Shown here in pieces: positions 1 through 12,100 of a DNA stretch of 64,000 nt. The stretch spans positions 2,261,713 through 2,325,712 of the forward strand of contig VYZI01000067.1 of assembly GCA_013397695.1 (NCBI GenBank), read 5' to 3'. The first letter of the stretch is position 1, and each line of letters opens with the position of its first letter. Source of the stretch: Centropus unirufus. Its lineage: Eukaryota > Chordata > Aves > Cuculiformes > Centropidae. The position numbers and the translations under genes were made by a program. The notes under the pieces were generated by a model. The model did no database searches and was not told the DNA's origin. It saw only the letters and a list, made by a program, of their open reading frames with translations.

Positions 1-2812
1 ACTGTTAAACAGGTGTTGAGTTTGACTCCAGTGGTGTCTTCATTTTTAGAAACAGATAGAATGCATAACTGTTTAAATCAGCTGTTACAAACTGCATGAG
101 ACAAATGGGAATTAATTACCCTCAACTTGAGTCTTTGGATTTACTTAGTATTTCCCTTTTCTTCTTTATTTTATTCATTTTATGAAGACTGTCTTCAGCT
201 GGTAGTGAGGCACACCTGTTCAATAAAAAAGGGAAAAAGGCAGAAGAGTTTTCGTGTTTCTTCTTGGCATGTCAATCCCAGTCAAAAAAGTCCAAAATTA
301 AACCTCACATTGTAAAAGCAGCTTTGCTGGCACTGGTCAAAAATTACCTTTCTTTCAGCCTTGTAGAGGTTCTCTCCTGCTGCTTGGAACAATAGGTTAA
401 TAACCTCGACATGGAGTTTGTTCTTCTACTTCTTAGTTGTGGTGTATTAATCATCACTGCCATTATCTTATATTGGTAAAGCACTCTGCAAGATAGTGCC
501 TAGGAGCCTGCAGATGCCATCACCCCCAGCTTTCAGAATGAGACACATCAGGTGGTGGCAGCTATCATGTGTCTTCTTGCAGCTCAGGGGAATGGCCTTG
601 CAGATTAAGTTCCCCATGAGGTCGTTAAAAACAAAATGATCTGCTTTCTAAAAGCCAGATGTATTCCTTAAAATGATGTGCTTGGTCATTTCTTTCTTTT
701 TTCAGCTGCCTTCTTTTCCAGACTCCCAGAACTGTCTGAAGTTTCATGGTACCTCCTTAAATATACTGACTTTTCCTTTTTTAAAGTTTAATTCATAGGG
801 AAATCTCTTAGAAATTATCTTCATTTTCTCAGTTTTGTGAGAGAGGCGGTTTGAAGTCTTTTTCCTAAAATGTGAGATTATAAATATATTTCTAAAGTAC
901 GTACTATTACTGAGCTGTGCAGGTCATTTTTGAATCATTGGTGATGTGCTTTGAAATTGATTTTAATGGATAGCATTAAAATTGTTCTACCTAAAGCTGC
1001 AAAATGACAGTAGGATATTTCAGCTCAGTCTGCAGCACAAAATATGTTCTGAAAATTGTAACCTCAGTGCAGAACTTCACTAAGTTGTTATGAATTCTTG
1101 CAGTGATATTTTGCTCCTGAGACAAAGCTATCCTAAACATTACAGGTTTGGAGTAGCAATTGCAATAATGCTAATACACATTCCAGTGATTAAATATGTT
1201 CTATTTAGCAGATTGTGTTAGAAGATGGGGAGTAATAATTGGTTGTCCCCTGCATCATTCTCTGTCCCTACCAGCTCCCTGTTCCCCAGGACCTGATTCA
1301 GCGGGCGTTGCCTGACACTTCTGCAAGTGATTGCAGATTCTTTTGGCAAATGTTAATTGGGAAAGCACTAGAAGGCTGGATGCATTGTAATCAAAAGAAA
1401 ATTACAGCAGTTTCACAAGATGTCAGGCAAGCCCTTGCAGAACAGATCCAAGGATTTCAAAAGGTTTCAGGGAAGCTGGCTCTGCCATGAGTTCAGTACA
1501 ATTACAGACTGTGTTCCAGCAGTAACTGCTGAAAGCTGATCTTAACACTAGTTTAAACATCTGCTGAAGGAAAGTGAGGCAGCTCTTATTTTGTTTGATT
1601 TTTTTTCTTTTGTTTGTTTTTTTTGTTGATGATTTAATTTAGAGAAGATGCATTGTCCAGTCAGCCAGAGTTCAAGGGCCCAGCAGAAGAAGAAAACAAG
1701 ACACTTTGCTGAAGTCAATCCTAAAATTAGCTTCATTTGTTTCTGTGTCAGTTAGGATTTTAAAAATACTTAATACGAGCTTATTTATTCTCAGCACAAG
1801 GATGCGTGCTTTTATGTGCCTATAAAGCCCTGTGAACACTAATGAAGATTTGGAAATAATGAGAACTGTTTTCAGTGACTTTGCTCACTTGCATTGTTTC
1901 AGCTGTTGCTCAGTCTACGTTTGGAAGTGATCAACAGCAATTCCGGACTGTTCTCTCCGCTAGCATTAACCAGTATTATCCCTCCAAAGCCTGAGAGCTG
2001 TGGTCCAGCTCGGACTGCACTGCAGCAATTCCCACTGCGTTCCGGACGTGGAGCAGTGGAGTGAGCAGCTGCCAGTCCCAGGCTGAAGTGATTTGACCTA
2101 AGCCGATCCTAGCGTTTCATTAAAGATTTCAACTAGGTAATTTTCAACTGGTCTGAACGAGTTGTGTCTTCATACCTGCTTTGTCAAAGGAGGATGTTAA
2201 GGCCCACAGTGTTTCAAACACCAGAAACATGTGAGGTGTATGCTTCTGTTTGGAGCTAATCAGGCATGCCGCAGCTCCCTCAAGCAGAATGACTGCCGGG
2301 TAGGAAGATGTTATCGGAATTATTTTCCTGGAAGGTGTGTACCGGGTGACTTGAAGTTTTGGGGTCTGCCTTTTTAAAATGGCCTTGTTAGTTACAGCCC
2401 ACTGCCTTTGTTGTTAAAGCCTGGACTGCATGGTTTACGGCACGCTGATTCAAGTGATTCTGTCCATTGAGGTGTTCCTTCTGCAAAAGTGATTAAGTAA
2501 TCTTTAATTGCTTTGAGCGTGTTTGCTGTGTACTGATAACTCACTGCTACTGCCTTTCAGCCTTTAGAAATGTAACTATCAATTTTTATTTTATGTGCTG
2601 AAACGTCGTACTGGTATGAGCTGGGAGTAAAGAAAAAATATGAAAGTTAGATCTTAAGTGCCCAGAATAGCAATAAGAAAAGAGTAATATTAAAATAAAG
2701 GAAAGGAGGTGCCAGAGAATCCTTTTAAACAATAAATAACACTTAAAGAACTTTTCATATATATGATTCTGAAGTTATTTACTTTATTATTACTCTAATT
2801 TTCTCTGTGCAG
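1..2812 (+). other. ADGRL2: ADGRL2 intron (upstream part) with one putative exon
   Basis: No confident coding exon. The segment is AT-rich and ends in a normal acceptor at 2811-2812. The only notable block is the GC-richer putative exon at 1903-2136, listed separately. The open frames at 127-315 and 1239-1490 have no splice borders or family resemblance and look like chance. Confidence 0.7.
1903..2136 (+). other. Putative alternative (poison or terminal) exon
   Basis: A 234-nt block, visibly richer in G+C than its surroundings, follows a strong acceptor (TTGCATTGTTTCAG, AG at 1901-1902) and precedes a good donor (CTAG then GTAATT at 2137). The next ADGRL2 exon needs one base from its upstream partner, so this exon would be entered in phase 1. 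In that phase it reads 29 codons starting VAQSTFGSDQQQF and stops at TGA 1992-1994. Inclusion would truncate the receptor after the olfactomedin domain or trigger decay. This is inference from splice signals only; it may be a cryptic, unused exon. Confidence 0.3.
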
Positions 2813-3109
2813 TGCCTACCACAGCAGTGACGATAACTTCTTCAGCAGAGCTGTACAAAACCACAGTGTCAACCACTAGCACGACATCCCAGAAAGGTCC
2901 CATGAGCACAACGTTGGCTGGAGGAACAAAGGAAGGAAGCAGAGGACCCAAGCCACCACCACCAGTTTCCACAACCAAAATTCCTCCTGTGACAAGTTTT
3001 TTCCCTTTGCCAGAGAGATTCTGTGAACCAACTGAGGCCAGGGGGATTAGTTGGCCTCAAACACAAAGAGGAATGATGGTTGAACGCCCTTGCCCCAAAG
3101 GAACACGAG
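2813..3109 (+). CDS. ADGRL2: ADGRL2 exon: Ser/Thr/Pro linker and start of HormR domain
   Basis: 297 nt, entered in phase 1 and left in phase 1. The acceptor is TTTTCTCTGTGCAG and the donor GAG|GTATTG. The first 60 or so residues are Ser/Thr/Pro-rich ([15 protein letters not shown]), the mucin-like stalk between the olfactomedin and HormR domains. The end begins the HormR fold with [17 protein letters not shown] and [20 protein letters not shown]. The linker differs much more from mammalian latrophilin-2 than the HormR part does, as expected for a stalk. Confidence 0.93.
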
Positions 3110-6100
3110 GTATTGCCTTTAAAGACATATCTTGATTTCAAGCAGCCATTTCAAAAGCAGGGTGCCACTCTCATGACAATTTTTTTAAACTTCAACTGCT
3201 ACATATATTTTTTGTAACTTGGACAACGTAGTATCTACAGGCAATTGCCAAGTTTTAATCTGCAAACAGCATTTGAGCATAGCCATAGTATTATTTTGCA
3301 CATGCGCTTCTGGAAATCCAGGTCAAATTTTAGGGCTTTGCTTGAGGACTGTTGTGAAATATGCTTACAGCTGCCTTTCTGATTACGAGCTCCCCTCTGG
3401 ATGAGCTCCAGGAAAAATCAAGGGCTTTTTGTTTGTTTGCAGAAAATGTCTGGTACTTTTCACTGCCTTTCTTTATTGCTCTTTGTAATCTGCATTATTT
3501 CCTTACGCTGTTGTCAATTATTGTCAAATACTGCCATTAGCAGCATTCAGACTTTAACATTACTTAGCAGCACAGTGTAGCCGAATTCCTGAATGCCTCC
3601 AGAAAAATGGTTTCCATTTCACTGTCGTTTTCTACATCTGTTGTAGGAACTGCCTCGTATCTCTGCATGGTCTTAACGGGAACGTGGAACCCCAAAGGCC
3701 CTGATCTTAGCAACTGCACCTCACACTGGGTAAATCAGCTGGCTCAGAAGGTTAGTTGAAACCTTTTAATCTGGCATGCACTGGTGATTAAGGATTTTAA
3801 CTCTGAGCATTAATAATTAAGTTTGTTGAAGCCGTCTTTATTACTCTGTGTTCATTTTAAGTAGAAGTAGTTAGGTGTACTTTGTGTGCAGAGCGCTGCC
3901 CAGCTGGTAGGTTCATATCTGGGTTTTGCTGTGCTCTTCAGTTCTTATATTGCATCTGGGATTGTTTTCATCACTACTTAAAGCAAAGCAGCTTTGCTGG
4001 GCCTCAAAAAAACCAAAAGCTATATTTGCTTAATAAATCACATATCATAAATAATGCAGCAAAACCTGTGGTATACAGCAAGGTTTTTTGGTTCAGGAAA
4101 AATTACACTGTAATAAATAGATTTTTGTCTGGGTGCATTAATAACAGTATGATTAGAGCACAAAGCCACTTTCAGTGTTTTCCCTCCCTACTGAGATTTA
4201 CTAAGTTTATGAAAACTGGATAATTTGTTGTCAGTACCAGGCTACTTGACTTTCAAATGCCTCAAGCACTAGTATGAACAAATAGATTTCTTACTGTCTG
4301 ATAATGGCAGTAAAATAAAAGTGAGGATGAATAGAAGATCTAACCCAAAAGTCCCAGTCTGATTTCTGGTTTTGATGGCTGTTAAGAACTGCTTTTGTGT
4401 GTCATGGATCTAAGAACCTTTAATCTTCTGAGATAAAGAGAACGTTATTGGTCTCAATTAGTTGCAGATTTCAATGTATGTGCAAATGGTTATTTCACCA
4501 CAACAAAGGTACTCAGGGAATTGGAATTAGGAGCCGCAAGCAGAACAAGGGACCCTGCTGAGATAATGTAAATTGTCATTTCAGATCAGAAGTGGAGAAA
4601 ATGCTGCGAGTCTGGCCAATGAACTGGCTAAACACACCAAAGGACCGGTCTTTGCTGGTGACGTTAGCTCATCAGTGAGGCTGATGGAGCAGCTCGTGGA
4701 CATTCTGGATGCTCAGCTGCAGGAGCTGCGGCCCAGTGAAAAAGACTCTGCTGGAAGGAGTTATAACAAGGTACACAAGCTCCCATCACCTCCTCCTGCC
4801 GGGATAACCAATGCCCTTGGTTTTTTTTTATTTTTTTTCCTTTCAGAAGTATTAATCTATGCTTTGTTCCTGCGCGCTTATAGTTCTGGAATAAACACGT
4901 AAGAGAAAACAGCAGTAAATACACAGCAGAAAGTTACAATTACCTTCTTTAGGGAATAAGATATAATTCATAGTAGCTGGCTGGTCCTAAAATACGCAGC
5001 TATGTCCTTTATTAAAATCTGGAATATGTTATAACTACTGTGAGGGAAATGGGCATTAGCTCTCAGAAATTCTGTAACAAATCAGCATGTTTATCCAGTG
5101 ATCCTTTTAACCCTGAACATGTAATAAAATCAGAGGGATTCTGCATTGGTGCAGGGTGTTATTTTAATCTGACTTCCTACTGAATAATAGCACTTTCTCA
5201 GCCTTTTAAAGATGCCAACGACACTTGTAATTGATCTTTATGAAAATGCCTTAATACGCATATCTAAAACACGAATAAGTGTTTTCTCTGGAATGATGTT
5301 CTGAAAAACATTTCAGAGAAAACGTATATCTTTGTGGTTTCGATACAAATCACAAGTGTTATTACCAGTCCTCTTTTTCTCAGAGGAGACGCTGTATTTC
5401 TTGGCCTCTTCTTTGTGTCAGCTTAGTCAACAACCTGCAAATGAAACATTTTTTCAGCCTCCTTTACAGACAGAGCTCTATGCTCTCCTCTGTTATTTTG
5501 GCAATAGTTTTATTCACAATCCCTAGTTGGCCTTGAAAGACTTTTCCCAGAGACAGATCAAGTGCCCACACAGTGATTTTCTTCTTTGACCTTTTCATAC
5601 AAATCCCACCGTTTCCCACTGTTTGGGCAAAGATACCTGGATACCTGTATAAAGGTTGGGGAAAAACGTTTCCTGTAGGAGTGTTTTTTTATAGTCATCA
5701 CTGGACAGAAACTAGATTTATGTCCAGTCTATAGCAGAAATTCAGGATTTGATGCACCAGGCTAATTTTTTTATATTTCTGAAGTTTTCCAGAATGTATC
5801 TAACTTCTGATTTTCTTTTTTCTTACTAAAAAGCTCCAAAAACGAGAGAAGACATGCAGGGCTTACCTTAAGGTATCTCTCCTGTGCTGTCACCCTGCTT
5901 TCTCCCTGCTTCAGCAACCTGCCACGCTTTATCATCTTGCTGCATGATCCTATGTATTTCAGTCTTTGATAAATGTCTATTGTGCCCCATATCAACTGTA
6001 CAAATGTTGGCTTTGCACAGGTACAACACTCAGAAAAAAAAAAAATTAAAGATCAAAGTTTATACCTCTTTTACCTCGACTTGTTCAAAACTAAAAGAGC

Positions 6101-9100
6101 AGAAATGGTTCCTACCTGAATTGGAAGTAGCAACTCTCTCATAATACAACCTTGGGTAGAGGAAAAAGCTGGCAACTGAAAAAATTACTTTAGCTTGGTA
6201 GTATTTCATATCAAAGACTGTTTAGAATTAATTTGCTTGCATGAAAAATGTACGTTTTATAGCCTGCTTTGTTTGTGTATTCTTGTAAAATCACTCTTTC
6301 TTACAGTTTTAAGAGCTGTGACAAAGGCCAGATTCAGTGACTTCATGACACAGTGTACAGACATCTCTCTAGCTTCGCTAGTAAAATGTGTGCCACGTGT
6401 CCCATTAACCAGGCTATATGGAAAGCATGTAACACATCACTACCCAATTTTCAGGTTCTTTCATCTGCTATAGAATGGTTATCCATAGTGGCCGACTCCT
6501 GCTCTGCAGTACAATGCCAGTAATGCCACCTCATGCCTGCGAAGAAGGGAAAAAAAGCCCTAGGACACATCATGTGTGGCCCTGAAATATTTTATTACAC
6601 AATTTTTCAAAGTTTCTTTTAAAAACCTGATTTTTCACATGTACCCTCAGAGATAAAATGTAAGAATAACTTTTGAAAAGGGATTACTTTGCCACATAAT
6701 ATAATGATTCAGACTCTTACCAAAGAGACATCTCTCTGCACAGGATGCTTCTGACTTTAATCCTGCAGCCCACAAAGTGGATGGGAGATGTCCAGTTATG
6801 CAAAAATGAAACAAAATGTCTGGAGAGAAATTCACTTCTCAAATAATAATAATTGTAACAGTGTATTATTCGAGAATATTTTTAATAGTAAAAGGAAATG
6901 ATTTGAGTAGACCAAATTTTCATATTTTGTTTTCAATAGTAAACATAAATTTGAGAAGAGCAGTAATGAGATTGTTCTAATGGCAGCATCACAGGTCTTC
7001 TGTGGTCTTCTCACTGCCCATCCACCTCTGTCTGAGCGGAGAGAATGCCTCACAAATATTCCTGGGCAGGTGGCGATTTTCCACAGAAGAAACGCAGAGT
7101 TAGATCGTTCCACAGTTAATAAAAAGTGTTCCATATTAATGAATGCACACTGTCAGCACTGCATGGAGATATACAAGAAACTGTAGCACAACCTTGATTT
7201 CCAACCGGTGTCGTTTTCCGTAGGTCTCAAATGGGCTTCTCTGCTTAGATAAGACTAATAAACCTCTAGAAATTACAAATCAAAAGCTGACTTACACTAT
7301 GCAAATGAAGCAAGTTCCCACTTTGTGACAGAGGATTCATTTGTACCTCAGATTAGAGGCTCCAATCTGTATTTCTTGGTGACTAATGAATCTGGCCTCT
7401 GCAGACCAATTTCTGTTCCACTCTAGTTAATGGCTGCAGCAGTATCAGTGCGAGCATTTTGACTATTCTGTCTCCCATTAGAGAAAGAAAAAAATGCTTT
7501 AATGCCACTTCGAAGTATCTTCCACCTGCCAGGAAGGTCGTGGTGGCTCACAATGCAGACAGAAATAGGATATTAAAATAGATTAGGCTAATTAATCTTG
7601 CTCTGACAATAGCCTTGACCAACTTTTCCTATTCATTTATTTGCACAATACACTATTCTGGACCGACATCTTTCTGTTTGTACAATGTACTCTATTTCCA
7701 TTCCCAACGCTTTTAAATTGATCAAACAAATTATATATATGCTTAATGACACATTAGGTCTAGGGAAATGGGACAGAGTAAACAGGGTGTTTCAGCAATG
7801 CATGGCGTACTCAATGCACAGCTACATTATGCATTAATGTAAGAGCTTGCCTTCAATTGATTAACTGATTACTCTGATTGATTGGATTATTTTGTAAAAA
7901 TTATGTAATCATGTCGCTGAATTCTTCATCTTCGTTATTTACTGTTACTTTAAATGCAGCTTAATGAACCTTAAAACGCGATGATAGAGTTGTTCCGAGC
8001 AAGACTTGTTAAAATGGCAGCTTTATTCAGTTTTACAGTTTTGCCTTCACTGATAACAGGGACAGTCAGTGGACATCTTGTTTGCTGTATTGATTTCCTT
8101 TTTTAGCTGACCTTTGTGCAGGAATGGGAGTTAGTAATCTTTTTAAGTATCTATGAACAGGTACAGGAATAGGAGGGGGAGTGAGAGTGGCCCAGGCTAA
8201 TTTATATCCACTGAGTCAGCTTCATTTCATGCCTCCTGTAATAAAGTAGGCAGTTTGTCATTGACAAGTAGTTTCTAGTGCTATGGCTGCGTGAGTTGGG
8301 CTAAGTTTCCAGAAGAGGATTATTATCATTTTGGCCTAAACTGCAGAATGCCAATTTTGGCGTTAGTATTTTTTAAATACAAGTTACACATTTTGACATT
8401 AGCCTTAAGATGAAAGCTTCAGGAAAAACTTCTGGCATGTATTTTTTATGTTTTGCAGCGCATTAATAAGCCTGTCTTTATATCTGACACAAGACAAGTC
8501 AAACCTGCATGTTTACTACTTAGAAATCACGCAATGCTAGTGGCTAACTGCACTATTAATGCTAATCCAGTGAGAGGATGGAAAATAGTTTTTCTGGTGA
8601 AAGTAGTTTTCTAGTGCCATTAAATCACAGTAAATCATTCTGACAGTTAAGTATTATAATTGTCACCAGATAACGTTGGAAATTTTCCCCAGCTGCCTAG
8701 GGCAATCAGACCTAATGATAGTTTTCTAATGAATGCAGGCAATTGTGGATACAGTGGACAACCTGCTCAGGCCTGAAGCTCTGGAGTCGTGGAAGGACAT
8801 GAATTCTTCAGAACAAGCCCATGCAGCCACAATGCTACTTGATACTTTAGAAGAAGGGGCTTTTGTCTTGGCTGATAACCTCTTAGAACCAACTAGAGTC
8901 TCAATGCCCACAGAAAATATAGGTAAGTTAATTTCTTTTCAAGCAAAATTTAAAGTGCTGTGTATTTCTTTATGCACAATCAGGAAAAAAAAATATATTC
9001 CAGGCATCCACACACCTTTTGGAAGCTGAGCTGCACAACATTTGTTGGAGAGGTAAAAGCTCCTAAGCAGGGGAGACATGCTTTACTTGTTTAGTTCTTC

Positions 9101-12100
9101 AAAATAAGCATTCTTCTTCAGTGTCATTTATACAGTGTAAAATGGAAAGTAGTTGATGTTGCTAAGTTGATTTACCACTGAAAAATCATTAGCAGAATGT
9201 ATGGATATGGAGAGTGCTTAAATGGCAAAGTATGGATTTTTTGAGGTAACTGCTTTCTGTAGAGCTGCAGAAATGCTTTCCTGTTATATATAATCTGTTC
9301 CTAATGAATTTAAATTACTTTTTTTGCAATGTACTCTGCCAGTTAAATATTTTAGGCACTCAGAACATAGGCCAAATGTTTATATTAAACATGACTGCCT
9401 TCAGGTAAAAATGTGTTCAGTGAACTACATCTCCCATAATGCAGAATAGCTATGCTCCAGAGACTGCAAAATAGCTGCAGACACTTGGAGCATAATCTGG
9501 AATTTAAGTGGTGACAGAGAAATGAAGGGGTTTGGTATTAGAGATGTGCAAATATCGGTACCCAGGATGCGTCAAAGCGAAAATCATTGCTATGGATAAA
9601 ATTAAAACTCCTCCATCATATTGCAGAGATGGATCTAGTCTCCGTGAGGTACAAGGAAGCTGCAAGTCTGCTAATTTGAGGGGTACCAAGGTGGAGATGT
9701 GAGAGAGACCGCAGAAATGAGACTTCACGTTTCAGTGCCTGCATATTTGTAACTGCAGAAGTTGCTGCTGCGTTGTTTTTAATTTGGGGAGGAGGGCACT
9801 GGGAGAGGATGGGGAAAGATGCCACAATCTGTAATCAAAGGAACTTGCACCAGTTGCTTGTGCGGGAATGCGGGTGGAATCACAAAAGGTCTCACTCGGG
9901 GTGTACACAACCAGATCCATGGGGGTCAGCAGGCTGTCTGACCGTCACTTCTTGTCATAAGCTGGCTGTAAATCAGAGTTGGGAACAAGTTACTGATTCC
10001 ATACCAGACTGAAATCCCAGCAGAAGTACATAGATGTGCCCCAGGGAAAGAGAAATTATTCCCTAATTTCATACCTTTTGTCAGTCTATATTATAGGCAT
10101 ATATTAGACTAGATTAATATAAAGCAGATATTTGTCAACAAATTGACCACTCTGACCTATCCAGCCTTCAGTGGTAAGCCCATGAAAACTTCCCAAGGTA
10201 CAATGTGTTATAAAATGAAAACTTCAGTAAGGCTGAGTGGGACCATAAGTTTTCAATTTGAATATTTTTAGCAGAACCTATCAAATGGTTTCCTATACAA
10301 AATTAGATTTAGGGAAAAAAGTTATTAATTTTTTAAGTATTCATTTGCTCACTGTTTTAAATACTCCTGGTATGTAGATCAATACTTAAAATCCTAAATG
10401 TGTTAGCAGGGGATGCTGTATAGACATTAGTAGCTTCAAAATTAACATTTCTCTGCAATGACTGTGTGTTGTATTTTTAAGTGGATATTTTGGGGGCAGA
10501 AATTAGAACAAGGTTTAATGTCATGTTATCAGCTTTAAAGTGCTGTCATTTTAGTATTGTGCGCTAGGTTTAGTTAAAGAAACTAACTGCCTTCTTGAAA
10601 CATGCAGGACAGATCCTGTCTTAGGGTGGCAAATGGGGACGGCAGTGTGAGAAAACTAAACAAAGAGTGGGGGAAAATATTGTCATCAGGCATATTGCAG
10701 TCTGACCAAGAGGCTTCCTCTGCATTCTCCTTTTTCATCACATTTCTTTTTTCTTTTTCTCTGGTCTGCTTAGTTTTGGATGTTGCTGTGCTCATTACTG
10801 AGGGCCAGGTGCAAGACTTGAAATTTCCTCAGGGCAGTAAAGGAGGCAACTCGATTCAGCTTTCTGCAAGCACCGTGAAACAGAATAGCAGGAACGGTGA
10901 GTCTTAGACACAGGGCACTGAAACCCCATTAACTTTTATAAACCCTACATTACCTCCCCTAGTTAAAATATCAAAACCGAACACAACAAAACTCCTCTGT
11001 GGCTTTTTTCAAAGATCATGGGTACATGGGCGTTATTTTTCAAAGCCATAGCGTGAAAATTCATCTCTGTTTACTGATGCTTCAAGTGCGTTGGAGTACA
11101 GTTTGCTGCCCTTTTTGTAGACCTCTGTGCAGGACGATGGGATTTTTGTTTTCTTTTGTAGGATTAGCAAAACTGGTTTTCATCATTTACAAAAGTTTGG
11201 GGCGTTTTCTCAGTACGGAAAATGCAACCATAAAACTGGGCAGCGACTTTGCTGGGCGGAACAGCACGATCGCGGTCAACTCCCACGTCATCGCAGCCTC
11301 TATCAACAAGGAGTCCAGCCGGGTGTACCTGACTGATCCTGTGCATTTCACACTGGAACACATTGATGTGAGTTATGCTAATGAATTAATGGGAAGGTCA
11401 TAAAATCAGCAAGAGAGAAAAGCAATGCAGAAGAATAACCTTTTTTTCCATTTGAATTTTAAATGTTTGACTAGGTCAGAGACATGAGCTTAGTTAAGTC
11501 TGTGAACATAAAATTAAATGAGCCTGGTTCAGTGATTATTAGAACTTAAGTGTATTCTTAATGAAAGCTAATTCAGTAATCAACATGAAAATGTAAATGA
11601 CTAATTTGCTTCTAACGGAAAATTAACTCTTACCTTAGTAGCAGAGTAGAAAATAACTGTTAATTTTCTTGATGGTCTATGTAGGAAGTTTTAATGACAT
11701 TTTAACTTTTAACATTAAATTTGGATCAATTTCTGAAAGCCTATAAAGTATCATATCTTGGTTTCTAGCACTTTAGATTTGTGTATATTTTCTTCATGAT
11801 AATTTATTACATGTGTTTCTTTCATCATTAGTTTGGTCCTTTGTATTCTCATGCCTCACATAGGGGAAGCAAATAATACCATGATAAAGAAAATATTTTC
11901 AGATTTTCCTCTCATTTTGCCTCTTTTTCTCAATCTATTTTGATTGTTTTTTATCAAAATAGATAGTCATTGTGGACTGGACCTTTCCTGGTGTCTGTTC
12001 ACTTCACTTTGGCCTGACAAAAGTTGAGAAGCAAAGGAAAAAGGTCATAATTTCAAATTCTCAATTGAAGGGAAAACATCGTCAGAATAAATTTGCAGTC

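Larger units (their letters stand above)
8923..10773 (+). other. ADGRL2: ADGRL2 intron with a ZNF143-type motif and a hairpin
   Basis: About 1.85 kb. It holds ACTACATCTCCCATAATGC at 9424-9442 and a palindrome at 9451-9494, both listed separately. Open frames at 9773-10012 and 10602-10795 have no support beyond being stop-free. Confidence 0.75.

Noticed and set aside
3882..4223. 113-codon plus-strand frame
   Set aside because: Intronic, no acceptor or donor in register, no recognised protein.
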